The notes: a model not told the origin generated them from the sequence alone. Positions 15,084 through 23,495 are shown, counted from the first letter of the stretch. The stretch: 25,269 nt of DNA from JADLEX01 sp964586775 (GCA_964586775.1 CAZPJD010000120.1:1-25269); one strand, 5' to 3'. Numbers and translations are program-made.

Positions 15084-16118
15084 ATGACCAAACAGCCCCC
15101 GCAGGAAGGCGACCTGATCCTCTACCGCACCGCTGACGACGCCGTGCGCGTCGAGGTGCTCTACGAGGCCGAGACGTTTTGGCTCGACCAGCAGCGCATG
15201 GCCGAGTTGTTCGGCGTCGACTTCCGCACCGTCAGCTACCACCTGAAGGGTGTCTACGCCTCGGGGGAACTCGCGCCCGCGGCAACTCTCCGAAGAATTT
15301 GGAGAGTTCAACGCGAAGGAAATCGCGAGGTTAGGCGCGAGATCGAGTTCTACAACCTCGACGCGATCATTTCGGTCGGCTACCGGGTCAACAGCGCGCA
15401 GGCTACGCAGTTCCGCATCTGGGCGACCCATACTCTGCGCGAGTTCATCGTCAAGGGCTTCGTCCTCGACGACGAACGGCTCAAGCTGAACAAGCGCTTC
15501 GGCAAAGACTATTTCGACGAGTTGCTCGAACGGATCCGCGAGATCCGCGCCAGTGAGCGTCGGTTCTACCTGAAGATCACCGACATCTACGAGCAGTGCA
15601 GCATCGACTATGACAAGCACGCCGAGACGACGAAGACGTTTTTCAAGACGGTGCAGAACAAGTTGCACTGGGCTGTCACGGGCAAGACCGCTGCGGAACT
15701 GATAGCGGAGCGCTCCGACGCCGAGAAGCCCTCGATGGGTCTCACCAACTGGAAAAACGCGCCCCGGGGGAAGATCCTCAAGAGCGATGTCGGTGTCGCC
15801 AAGAACTACCTGATCGAGCGCGAAATCGAGGAGCTCGATCGCATCGTGTCGATGTACCTCGACTACGCCGAGAATCAGGCCGCGCGGCAGATCCCCATGA
15901 AGATGGCGGACTGGGTCGCGAGGCTCGACGCGTTCCTTCAGTTCAATGAATACGAGGTGCTCGCGAATGCGGGCAAGGTTTCCGCGAACGTGGCGAAGCA
16001 ACTCGCCGAGGAGCGGTACGAAAAATTCCGCGTACGCCAAGACCACGAGTTTGAAAGCGACTTCGAGGCCGAGGTGAAGCGCATCGAGTTGAATCGCCCC
16101 CGCACGAAGAAGGAATAG
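15084..16118 (+). CDS. rhuM: RhuM-family protein
   Basis: The 344-residue product matches the RhuM family (virulence-associated in Salmonella SPI-3, widespread on mobile DNA). Characteristic blocks are ETFWLDQQRMAELFGVD, then NLDAIISVGYRVNSAQATQF, RIWATHTLREFIVKGFVLDD, RFYLKITDIYEQCSIDYD and FFKTVQNKLHWAVTGKTAAE. The first block resembles a winged-helix/Bro-N-like DNA-binding region. The molecular function is not established for the family. ATG 15084 has GGAG 6 nt upstream; the frame is open from 14718 but that extension lacks conserved character. The gene is apparently intact, isolated in orientation from the native operons, and flanked by GGACAT repeats and the IS481-like element. This supports an accessory, transferred origin. 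Confidence 0.88.
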   Translation: MTKQPPQEGDLILYRTADDAVRVEVLYEAETFWLDQQRMAELFGVDFRTVSYHLKGVYASGELAPAATLRRIWRVQREGNREVRREIEFYNLDAIISVGYRVNSAQATQFRIWATHTLREFIVKGFVLDDERLKLNKRFGKDYFDELLERIREIRASERRFYLKITDIYEQCSIDYDKHAETTKTFFKTVQNKLHWAVTGKTAAELIAERSDAEKPSMGLTNWKNAPRGKILKSDVGVAKNYLIEREIEELDRIVSMYLDYAENQAARQIPMKMADWVARLDAFLQFNEYEVLANAGKVSANVAKQLAEERYEKFRVRQDHEFESDFEAEVKRIELNRPRTKKE

Positions 16119-16145
16119 CCGTGACGAACATGCCCCGGTACAGGT

Positions 16146-16183
16146 TCAGGACATGGGTAACACTTCTGGTTCAGGACATGGGT
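16146..16183 (+). repeat. Left terminal inverted repeat of the IS481-like element
   Basis: The end contains the 12-mer CAGGACATGGGT twice in direct orientation, 24 bp apart (16147 and 16171). The 23 bp at 16143-16165 are an exact inverted match to 16699-16721 of the other end. Confidence 0.8.
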
Positions 16184-16198
16184 GAGGTTTAAAGCGTA

Positions 16199-16221
16199 GG
16201 ACTTCCAGTTTTTGGAGGTCC
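16199..16221 (+). promoter_or_regulatory. Hairpin enclosing the transposase ribosome-binding site
   Basis: GGACTTCCA and TGGAGGTCC can pair over 9 bp (one T-G wobble) around a GTTTT loop. The right arm contains GGAGG (16214-16218), the Shine-Dalgarno site 7 nt before the transposase ATG. The fold would hide it and dampen translation. Confidence 0.5.
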
Positions 16222-16225
16222 TCCC

Positions 16226-16879
16226 ATGCCCTGGCAGGAGTGCGACGTGAAGAAACTTCGCTTGGAATTTGTTCTTCGCTCCCTGAGCGAGACGGCGTTT
16301 TTCGAGGAGCTTTGCCGTGAGTACGGGATCAGCTCGAAGACGGGCTACAAATGGAAGCAGCGGTTTCTGGAGTCGGGGATATCGGGCCTTGCGGATCGAT
16401 CCCGTCGTCCGTTGTCGAGTCCGGAGGCCCTGCCGGAAGACACGGTTTGCGAGATGATTCGCATCAAGGAAGCGCATCGGACCTGGGGTCCCCACAAAAT
16501 TCGGGGGATCTACGCTCGGCGTCATCCAAGCCGGGAGGTGCCGTCGGACAGTTCTTTCAAGCGCGTTCTGGATAAAGCCGGACTCGTTGAGAAGCGTCGG
16601 ACTCGACACAGCGAGGATACGGGCCGTCTTCAGACTCGTGCTCCGGCCAAACCGCCAACCGCTGAAGAGAGAGGAAGAGGATCGTCCTCAGACCGGAAAA
16701 GTGTTACCCATGTCCTGAACCTAATTCGTTACCTATGTCCTGACTGTTCCATGTTCCTGACCAGCGACCAAGATCCAATGACCAAAGACCTCTTCCCTAA
16801 CCGGCTACCCCGACGCGCGCACGCACCGCACCAAATGCCCGAGGTCGCCGCCCTCCGAATCGTCACCCGTTTCGCATGA
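16226..16879 (+). pseudogene. IS481-family transposase, truncated (N-terminal DNA-binding part only)
   Basis: Residues 1 to about 150 are a typical IS481 transposase N-terminus: MPWQECDVKKLRLEFVLRSL, a helix-turn-helix with LCREYGISSKTGYKWKQRF, SGISGLADRSRRPLSSPEAL, and then EAHRTWGPHKIRGIYARRHP. The DDE (rve) catalytic domain that should follow is absent. The frame instead runs through the right inverted repeat and ends in unrelated sequence antisense to the DUF1566-like gene. It is therefore probably inactive for transposition, though the fragment might still bind element ends. GGAGG precedes the ATG by 7 nt. Confidence 0.8.
16706..16743 (-). repeat. Right terminal inverted repeat of the IS481-like element
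   Basis: This is the inverted partner of the left end with about six mismatches in 38 bp. It also contains two copies of the core, ACCCATGTCCTG and ACCTATGTCCTG. Confidence 0.78.
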
Positions 16880-17437
16880 CACGACGCCGCCGGATTGATA
16901 TCGCAGACACCATCGGATCTCCGTTGCGTCGGACATTGGTGTCGAGGACCAGAACCAACCGCATGGCGTGTCGAGTTCCTCCGCGCCGTAGCACCATTCG
17001 GTCGGCCCCTTGTCGAACGAACATCCGTCACACTCATCGTTTTGACACGTCGCGTAGTCGTAGCACTCGTCCGTCACCGCGCATTCGCCGCCGGTCGCCG
17101 TAGCCGAACAGCCCCGCACCAAGCCGCGAAGCTCCGCAATGGTCGGCAAACGCCAGTCCGAATATTCGCCCAGGGTCAGCGACGCGCAATACTCCTCGGC
17201 GACGCTGTAACGGCGATTGTCGCAAGACCGACCCGTCTGCCAGACGAGCCCCGCGGCCGAATCCTCCCACGTGGCACCGACGAACTCCTGATCGCTGCAC
17301 ATGGCGTCGTCGTCATCGGGGTCTTGGACATCATCGTCCGCAGCGTCCGCGTTTGGGTCGTCGTCATCGCCCCCAGCGCACGCATAAGCGAAGAGAAGTA
17401 ACAAGACGGTCCCGCTGGAAAGATAGGATAGTTTCAT
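16805..17437 (-). CDS. DUF1566-like (Lcl C-terminal type) secreted protein, putative lipoprotein
   Basis: The 210-residue product starts with a hydrophobic signal ending at Cys20 (FAYAC, a poor lipobox), followed by an Asp-rich spacer of the kind that often tethers surface lipoproteins in this lineage. A DUF1566 domain follows: ATWEDSAAGLVWQTG, then CASLTLGEYSDWRLPTIAEL, CGWFWSSTPM and the closing GHLVRCVR. Many Cys residues suggest disulfides. AAGGAG 7 nt before ATG 17437 fixes the start, although the frame is open to 17509. It begins 13 bp after the metalloprotease-like gene stop, so they are probably co-transcribed. Its composition is richer in GC than its upstream partner. Function unknown. 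Confidence 0.82.
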   Translation of the reverse strand: MKLSYLSSGTVLLLLFAYACAGGDDDDPNADAADDDVQDPDDDDAMCSDQEFVGATWEDSAAGLVWQTGRSCDNRRYSVAEEYCASLTLGEYSDWRLPTIAELRGLVRGCSATATGGECAVTDECYDYATCQNDECDGCSFDKGPTEWCYGAEELDTPCGWFWSSTPMSDATEIRWCLRYQSGGVVSCETGDDSEGGDLGHLVRCVRASG

Positions 17438-17450
17438 GTCAAAACTCCTT

Positions 17451-18623
17451 TCACTGATCGATTCCATTGAAGTCGGCCCAATCGTCCCAAACGGACTCGT
17501 TGACTCCAAACACCATCGCCGCGTCTTTGATCATATAATAGACATCGTACCACGGGCTCCAGTCTTCTGGGTTGGAAATATTGTATATTTGCGCGATATC
17601 CGCGACGGTGTATCCTTCGTCACCGTACATATCCCACCAAAAGTGAGCCCAATCCCACTCTGTGGCTCGCCCGAAACAGGTTTGACAGCAATTCCCGTCC
17701 GATATCCAATTCCCATTATACTCACACGACTCGCCATCGCGATTATAATCACAATCAGCATCTCCCGCGTCATTCCACGCAGCTATCATATAGAAATCCG
17801 CAAATCCCTCCCACGAGGCACAACTTTGATATTCGAGACATTTATTACAATGGCACGTATCGCAAAATCGCTCATCCCAACAACTGCCAGAACCCTCATA
17901 TGCACAATCGTTTGTATGTCCGTCATTTCCATTTTTTTGATACAAAATTTCATGTCCAGTTTCATGCGTTATTGTCGATTTTTGATCCAAATCATCGGGG
18001 CCAATCATGATACGATGATTTCCTCCATTGACTTGAAAGCAGGACGAAGTTGAACCAGGACATGGGTCTGTAAAATATGTGATATCTAAATTTGACAATC
18101 CAGCATTTCGTCTGTCTACCGACCAGCCCGCAGCTGCGAGAACATTCGATACTTTGTAAGTTGAATTGTATTGGTGGACCAAAGTATATGTTCCGTCACG
18201 AAGGGGGTTCCAGCTCGCGCTTAATACTTGCGCATGCCAAGCCGGGTCTAAATAGTTGTTATAAACCTTTATCTCATTGTTGTTGCTTAAAAGTGCCGCT
18301 GCATAGACCTTAATCTCAAAATCGTGCGCAGAATCCAAGGACAACACAGGCGTACAATTGCCTGAGCTTGTGTAGGAATTGTAAATAATATTGCTTGTGT
18401 CGTTGTCTCGCACGCGCACGTGCGGACGAATGGCGTTATAATCGTGTGGTGACGAGAAATTGTAATAATCGCCCATCTGCCAATCCGAAAAATGAGTTTC
18501 GTACTTGATGCAAATTATTACATCGTCTGTCGCGCTCGCAATCGTAGCAACAGAAATCGACACCGCAAATCCAAATAACAGAACCTTCAATGCCGAGTTC
18601 GCATGTTTCAGGGAAAGAATCAT
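17451..18623 (-). CDS. Secreted zinc metalloprotease-like protein (HExxH), AT-rich gene
   Basis: The 390-residue product has a signal peptide (about 1-31, ending IASA-TDD). The zinc-binding motif HETGH is at 220-224 within STITHETGHEILYQ. Downstream, WEGFADFYM has Glu272 in an E-G-F-A-D context, plausible as the third zinc ligand of a gluzincin-like enzyme. Between and after lies a Cys-rich segment (240-316) including CDTCHCNKC at 254-262. It is likely an exported, disulfide-rich peptidase; the family cannot be named. GGAG 7 nt before ATG 18623 supports the start. Codon use is strikingly AT-rich compared with flanking genes, a sign of horizontal acquisition. It lies between the membrane-anchored unknown protein gene and the DUF1566-like gene. 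Confidence 0.8.
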   Translation of the reverse strand: MILSLKHANSALKVLLFGFAVSISVATIASATDDVIICIKYETHFSDWQMGDYYNFSSPHDYNAIRPHVRVRDNDTSNIIYNSYTSSGNCTPVLSLDSAHDFEIKVYAAALLSNNNEIKVYNNYLDPAWHAQVLSASWNPLRDGTYTLVHQYNSTYKVSNVLAAAGWSVDRRNAGLSNLDITYFTDPCPGSTSSCFQVNGGNHRIMIGPDDLDQKSTITHETGHEILYQKNGNDGHTNDCAYEGSGSCWDERFCDTCHCNKCLEYQSCASWEGFADFYMIAAWNDAGDADCDYNRDGESCEYNGNWISDGNCCQTCFGRATEWDWAHFWWDMYGDEGYTVADIAQIYNISNPEDWSPWYDVYYMIKDAAMVFGVNESVWDDWADFNGIDQ

Positions 18624-18651
18624 GACATGTCTCCATATTGCGTCGATTGCA

Positions 18652-19332
18652 TTAGCGCACTTCTTCCAGAACGATGTCGGGGCCGATCTCTTCTATGAGT
18701 TCATTCTTCGGTGTCTCATCGAGAATTCGTCGGACCATCTCTTGGCCTGCGCTTGTCGTAAAGCCATATGGATACTTGTTATTGAATATTTCTTCGTCAA
18801 GCACCTCATATTTTTTCGAAGCTTCGCTATATGCCAGAAAGCGTATTGGAACTAGCTGGGTATACTGTCGTTTTGCGTCGTCGTGTGTGGCGATTACGTA
18901 GCCTAGCAATTTTGTTGCGTATTCGAATTGTTTTTCATGCATTCCTCGCGCATCGCCAATAGAAACTTGAACATATTTAGTAGCCTGCCGTGGAAGAAAA
19001 AATTTCTCGCGATAGACTTCCTTCGATAGTGGACCAATATTTGCGGTTAACCGAGCGTCAACATATAAATTTGAGCTCGCCGCCCCTTGAAAAATTAACG
19101 TTCCGGAAGACGCGAATCCCTCGTCACTTAGAAAGGATGCTTTTTCATTAGTCCACCTCACGTGTGCGCCATCCCCAAGCTGCTCGTCGACGATTCCTTC
19201 CGAGCTATCTGAAGATGAGAGAACAGTTTCATTACTTACTATCCGAGAGTCGGTAGAATTATTTCCAATGATGAGAAAAAGGGTGAATCCGGCAAACAAA
19301 AGACTAACTATTGCTACTGCATTGGACTTCAT
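18652..19332 (-). CDS. Unknown membrane-anchored exported protein, AT-rich gene
   Basis: The 226-residue product is not recognised. Residues about 5-22 form a hydrophobic anchor or uncleaved signal (VAIVSLLFAGFTLFLIIG). A Ser-rich linker and a soluble domain follow, with mixed beta/alpha character (ASSNLYVDARLTANIGPLSK, then RQATKYVQVSIGDARG), ending in a strongly acidic tail. No catalytic motif is visible. It is the first gene of the AT-rich set, 28 bp before the metalloprotease-like gene, so it may act with it as partner, inhibitor or substrate (inference from position only). GGAGAGGAG before ATG 19332 is a good ribosome site. Confidence 0.72.
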   Translation of the reverse strand: MKSNAVAIVSLLFAGFTLFLIIGNNSTDSRIVSNETVLSSSDSSEGIVDEQLGDGAHVRWTNEKASFLSDEGFASSGTLIFQGAASSNLYVDARLTANIGPLSKEVYREKFFLPRQATKYVQVSIGDARGMHEKQFEYATKLLGYVIATHDDAKRQYTQLVPIRFLAYSEASKKYEVLDEEIFNNKYPYGFTTSAGQEMVRRILDETPKNELIEEIGPDIVLEEVR

Positions 19333-19812
19333 GGCATCTCCTCTCCGTTAAACGGTTGTAAAGGATTCCGAGTGGCAAATTATTCGCTACTAATTCGTCA
19401 CACATGTGCAACGGGCGCGCTGAAAGCCGCCGAATGTCGGTCCCACATCGGCGCAACAGCGAAATCTCTCGAGAAGATGCGGGGACGAAGACGATCCGAC
19501 GGCGGACCACGCGTACCAATGTACCGGATGGCGGAACGGCGCGATGGCCATCCAGACGCCGGTTCGGCTGGGAGCCAAGCTGTCGCACGTACACTTCGAA
19601 TCGGAAGTGCGGCAGCGCTAGTGGAGATCCTTTTCGACGTCGTGTAGGGGCCATTGGCTGTACCCCGCAAATTGTCGTAACTGACTGACCGTAGCTCGAT
19701 CGCGGCTCACATGTCAACCAAAATCGAAGCATTTTTTTCGACGGTGCAGCGGACTGCGGAGTTCCGGCGGAGCTCCGGGAGTTTCGGGGCGACGATACGC
19801 AGGACGATCACA
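19333..19812. other. Intergenic region between AT-rich genes and the HD-GYP gene
   Basis: About 480 bp where AT-rich sequence changes to GC-rich near 19400. Overlapping short frames exist on both strands, but none has a ribosome site plus domain character. One plus-strand frame near 19490-19620 (reading MAIQTPVRLGAKLSHVHF) may be a gene remnant. A short palindrome CCGTTAAACGG lies near 19347 upstream of the AT-rich operon. No clear terminator was found. Confidence 0.35.
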
Positions 19813-21186
19813 TCACATCGGCGGCACGGACCGCACGATGGACGCGTGGTAGCCGCCGGTGTCCGGGTCGCGTTCGGTCAGGTCGAGTTGCCGTTCTTCG
19901 AGCACGTCGTTTCCGTCGCGGTCGCGGAGCACCTTGACCGTCGGTCGGAACACATCGCCGCGCGACGCGTCGACGACCAGCGCGGTTTCATCCGTCGTGA
20001 GCTGCACGTAGGTGCCGGGCGGGAACATCCCGAGCGCGACGAGGAAATGCGCCAACATGCGCGGCTCGAAATCCGCCCCCGCCATCTTGATCATGCGCAG
20101 CGGGATCTGTTCGGGGTGCGTGTAGACCGCGCCGTGCATGAGGTTGTCGTAGGTGCTCGCCATCGAGATGATCGCGGCGGCCGTGCTCATCGCGCGCTTG
20201 TCCGACAGGTGCGGGAATCCCTCGCCGTTCCACTGACGGTGATGCTCGAAGACGGCGATCTCGGCGAGCAGCGGCACGCCGGGGATCGAGCGCAAAATGC
20301 CGAGCCCGCGGATGGGGTGTTCAACATAAATGCGGCTGTCGTCGGAGATCAGCACCACGCCGTCGCGCATCTTCGGCGGGATATCCATGAGGCCGATGTC
20401 GTGCAGCAACCCCGCCGTCACGACGTCGGGCAGCAGCGTGGGCGACACGCCCATCGCGCGCGACGCGAGATAGGCGATGATCGCCGTGTTGATGCTGTGC
20501 GCGAACAAATCGTCGGGCGCGTGCCGCGTGTGCAGGCGCGACGCCACGGCGAAGGAATCGGCCTGCATCGCCGCGACGAGCCGGTCGCGAAGCTGGTTCA
20601 GCAGGTCGAGGGTCGGCGTGCGGCGCGGATCGATGAGCGACATGCCGAACGCCTTGAGCGCCTGCTTGAGCGACACGTAGATGTCGCGCGCCTCGTCGGT
20701 GTCGGTCGAGACGATCGCGCCGCCCTTGGCGATATCCACGCGCTGGATGATGAGGTTTTTGATCCCGACCCCGGCGAGAGCCGTGGTGGGATCGCCGCCC
20801 TTGTCCCAGATGTCGTGCGGCGCGAGCACGAGGCCGAAAAACGCGACGATCTCCGCGGGGGTGACGCCCTTGCGCACGGTGAACGACTCGATTTGGCGGC
20901 CCGAGAGCGTCTTGAACAGCGGCTGCACGTGGGGCATCAGGCGCGAGAGCGGCACGCGGTCGTACACGAACTCGCCGCCGAGCAGCACGATCGTCCACGC
21001 GTCGTCGTGCTCCAGATGGTCGCGCATCTGCCCGATCACCTTTTGGCTGCTCGTCGTGAGCAGCGGATGTCCCTCGGGATAAAGCGTGCGGCTGCGCATG
21101 GTGAGCGTCAGCGACTTCAGAATCTCCTCGGTGCGACGCAGCCGCGTGCGTTGATCCTGTCCGGAGCCCGTGAGCACACCGCTCAT
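19813..21186 (-). CDS. Divergent HD-GYP-type protein with N-terminal YPxGHP domain
   Basis: The 457-residue product has an N-terminal domain at about 15-125 containing LYPEGHP (35-41), shared with the gene upstream. An HD-GYP-like domain follows at about 225-420: LLHDIGLMDIP at 260-270, EHPIRGLGIL at 289-298, FEHHRQWNGEGFP at 313-325 and the C-terminal FPPGTYVQLTTDETALVV. HD-GYP enzymes hydrolyse cyclic di-GMP. Here several canonical residues differ: HDIGK is HDIGL, GYP is GFP, and the HHE glutamate is Arg. Activity is therefore uncertain. ATG 21186 overlaps the upstream stop as ATGA and follows GGAGGAGG, so it is tightly coupled. The open frame extends to 21939 only as a shadow. Confidence 0.87.
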   Translation of the reverse strand: MSGVLTGSGQDQRTRLRRTEEILKSLTLTMRSRTLYPEGHPLLTTSSQKVIGQMRDHLEHDDAWTIVLLGGEFVYDRVPLSRLMPHVQPLFKTLSGRQIESFTVRKGVTPAEIVAFFGLVLAPHDIWDKGGDPTTALAGVGIKNLIIQRVDIAKGGAIVSTDTDEARDIYVSLKQALKAFGMSLIDPRRTPTLDLLNQLRDRLVAAMQADSFAVASRLHTRHAPDDLFAHSINTAIIAYLASRAMGVSPTLLPDVVTAGLLHDIGLMDIPPKMRDGVVLISDDSRIYVEHPIRGLGILRSIPGVPLLAEIAVFEHHRQWNGEGFPHLSDKRAMSTAAAIISMASTYDNLMHGAVYTHPEQIPLRMIKMAGADFEPRMLAHFLVALGMFPPGTYVQLTTDETALVVDASRGDVFRPTVKVLRDRDGNDVLEERQLDLTERDPDTGGYHASIVRSVPPM

Positions 21187-23420
21187 TGCGCCTCCTCCAC
21201 CGCGTCGTGACGGCGACCGAGATAGTCGAGACAGATCTGACGGATCGACTTGTTCCAGCTCTTCGAGCCGCGCACCAGCGCCTGCACGGCCTCCGCGCCG
21301 TCGAATCGTGTGAGAGCGTCGGCCGCGGCGCGCACCATCGTCTCGCTGTGACGCGAGAGCAGCCCGCCGTTCACGTAAGCGCCGAGCGTGGGGATCGCGA
21401 CCTTGACGCGGATGCCGCCGAGCGCCTTGAGGGCGAGCAACTCGGCCTGTTCGTCGCCGAAGAACGGCGGCTTCTCGGCGAGTTGCTTGACCAGAAACTC
21501 CGCGCCGCGATGCGAATCGGTGTAGTGCGCCATCGAGAGGATCGCCTGATGCCGCACGGACGAGTCGCCGTCCTTGACGAGCCGGATGAGGACTTCGATG
21601 CCCGTTCCGTCTTTTGAGAGGCCGAGGGCGCGGGCCACTTCCTTTCGCACACGCGCTTCCTGGTGGCGCGAGGGCTTGTCGAGCAGCTCCACCATATCGT
21701 CGGGCTTGAGGCGCGCGATCACCGCGACCATGTTGCGCACCACGTACCAGAGTGGGTGCCCGAGGTAGCCCGTCGCCTTCTCCACACACTTGTCGCCGGC
21801 CTCGCTGAGCACGTCGATCAAAATGGCGCGCGTGGCCCGGTTGTCCTCGCGGGTGAGCGCGTCGAAGACGGCGTCCCACGCGGCGGGGCCCATGGCGGTC
21901 AGAATCCGCGAAATCGCCGGGCTCTCTTCCTTGCCCCACTCGTTAAGGGCGCGCACCAGATCGCCCGTGAGCTCCGGCTTGCGGATGCGCAAGAGGATCG
22001 TGCGCGCGACGCGCTGCGAGAGCTCGTGATCGTTCTTTTTTGACGCGTGTTTTCGCAACAGGCGGATGGCGCGGTCGGCCAGGGCGTATCGGCCCGTCTC
22101 GATGAGCGTCAAAATCCGATCGTCCATGCCCGACGCATAGAACTCGTACGCGTCGTTGCCCCGCGCGATTTCGAGCAGATCGACGAGGTTGTCCGTCGCC
22201 CGCGCCTCCATGACCGGTTCGGCCATCTCGCGCAGGATCTCGGGCATCTCGACGTACATGTTTTCGATGTATTCGTAGATCGGCATCTCGCGCGAAACCT
22301 GATCGCCCTGCTTTCCGGCGATCGTCTCGGCGAGCCGCTTCATCCCGGCCCGGTCCTGCGGCAGTTGCTGCGCGCGGGTCACCTTCTCGGCGAAACGCGT
22401 GTCGTGACGCAGGTCGAAGTCGGCAACGATGCGCCCGATCTCGTCGAGGATCTCGGCCTCGTTCCGCGTGTTGACGTAGAAATGATAGGTCTTCAGGAAA
22501 TCGGCTTCCGAAGAAAAATCGGGGTGCAGGCCCTCGAAGAGCGACTGCGCGATTTGACGCGACCGAAAGGCGGCGAGGTGCTCCGCCATCGATTGGCCGA
22601 AAACGGTGCGTTCCTTCTCCAGACGCACGGCGTTTTGCATGACGATGTACCGCGTGACCGGATTGAGGTGATCGAGCGCCCGCTTGAGGTCGTTGCGAAA
22701 TCCCGCGGCGGCCTCCGCGCCTTCGGACTTCGACTCCGACGCCAACGAACCCATCATGAGGATGAAGGCATCCGCGGTCTTCGCCGCTTCCTCGCGGTCG
22801 GCGTCGCGGGAGATCGCGCCGTCGAGGATGGTGGCGAGGCGCGGCGCGTTGTGCATCAGCCCGCGCATGAAATCGATGTCGGCGGACGCGATTTTTTCGT
22901 GCGTCGCTGCGAATCCCTTGGAGAGCCGCCGCCAGACCTCGGCGTCGGAGAGCGCGTCGAGCTTCACCTCGAGGTCGCCGTCGGTGATCTTGTAATCGAT
23001 TTCGGTGATCTCGACGGACGTAATGCCCTTGAGCGCGAGCAGCTTGCGGTATCCGCCGGCCTGCCGCGCCTCGAAGGGATCCACGTCGAGCGTCGTCAGA
23101 AACGAGGCGAGCTCCTGCCGCCCCACACCCTGATGGAAGATGATCTGGCTGACGCTGTGCTGGTGCAGCGCGCGAGAGAGCGTGGTGACCGCTTCCTCGC
23201 CGACGCGCTCCTCGCCGTCCACGTAGAGGCGGTCGTGGCCGACGTTGATGACCATGGCCGGGCGGTGGTGGAAATACTGGTCGAAGTAGAGGAGCAACAG
23301 GTCGAGGGCGCGGTCCACCGTGGGATGCCCGCTGGGGTACATGTTGTGCTTCTTGATGAGGCTGGCGAAACCGGAAAGGACCAGGCTCGTGGGCGAATTG
23401 CTGTGGAAACTTTGGACCAT
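21183..23420 (-). CDS. HEAT-repeat protein with N-terminal YPxGHP domain
   Basis: The 745-residue soluble protein begins with a domain at about 10-110 (LVLSGFASLIKKHNMYPSGH, then HDRLYVDGEERVGEEAVTTL and HQGVGRQELASFLTTLDVDP). This domain is similar to the start of the downstream HD-GYP-like protein. The long middle is helical. The C-terminal third has HEAT-like repeats (YLGHPLWYVVRNMVAVIARL, EARVRKEVARALGLSKDGTG, DSSVRHQAILSMAHYTDSHR, ETMVRAAADALTRFDGAEAV), which usually bind other proteins. ATG 23420 is chosen; GTG 23459 with AAGGGG upstream is an alternative. The stop overlaps the next start (ATGA). It is probably a scaffold partner of the HD-GYP-like protein. Confidence 0.87.
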   Translation of the reverse strand: MVQSFHSNSPTSLVLSGFASLIKKHNMYPSGHPTVDRALDLLLLYFDQYFHHRPAMVINVGHDRLYVDGEERVGEEAVTTLSRALHQHSVSQIIFHQGVGRQELASFLTTLDVDPFEARQAGGYRKLLALKGITSVEITEIDYKITDGDLEVKLDALSDAEVWRRLSKGFAATHEKIASADIDFMRGLMHNAPRLATILDGAISRDADREEAAKTADAFILMMGSLASESKSEGAEAAAGFRNDLKRALDHLNPVTRYIVMQNAVRLEKERTVFGQSMAEHLAAFRSRQIAQSLFEGLHPDFSSEADFLKTYHFYVNTRNEAEILDEIGRIVADFDLRHDTRFAEKVTRAQQLPQDRAGMKRLAETIAGKQGDQVSREMPIYEYIENMYVEMPEILREMAEPVMEARATDNLVDLLEIARGNDAYEFYASGMDDRILTLIETGRYALADRAIRLLRKHASKKNDHELSQRVARTILLRIRKPELTGDLVRALNEWGKEESPAISRILTAMGPAAWDAVFDALTREDNRATRAILIDVLSEAGDKCVEKATGYLGHPLWYVVRNMVAVIARLKPDDMVELLDKPSRHQEARVRKEVARALGLSKDGTGIEVLIRLVKDGDSSVRHQAILSMAHYTDSHRGAEFLVKQLAEKPPFFGDEQAELLALKALGGIRVKVAIPTLGAYVNGGLLSRHSETMVRAAADALTRFDGAEAVQALVRGSKSWNKSIRQICLDYLGRRHDAVEEAQ

Positions 23421-23495
23421 CGCGTCCCCCGACACGGCCGGCATCCCGGCGCGACGCACATCACATCCCCTTGGCCCTCAATGCGATCCCAAGTG

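Larger units (their letters stand above)
16146..16743 (+). mobile_element. Truncated IS481-like insertion element with both inverted-repeat ends
   Basis: A roughly 600-bp element is bounded by 38-bp imperfect inverted repeats (16146-16183 and 16706-16743). It encloses only the 5' part of an IS481-type transposase gene. Full-length members are usually over 1 kb with an rve catalytic domain, which is missing. No convincing target-site duplication is visible, so the exact boundaries are uncertain. It looks like an internally deleted, non-autonomous derivative. Confidence 0.75.

Noticed and set aside
16880..17401. Plus-strand frame of 168 codons (16895-17401)
   Set aside because: It is antisense to the DUF1566-like gene, which has a signal peptide, a good ribosome site and domain motifs.
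17436..18053. Plus-strand frame of 205 codons, Ile-rich
   Set aside because: Antisense to the metalloprotease-like gene; no ribosome site or domain character.
19304..19732. Minus-strand frame of 142 codons upstream of the AT-rich operon
   Set aside because: No ribosome site, mixed composition and no recognisable domain; it crosses the change from GC-rich to AT-rich DNA.
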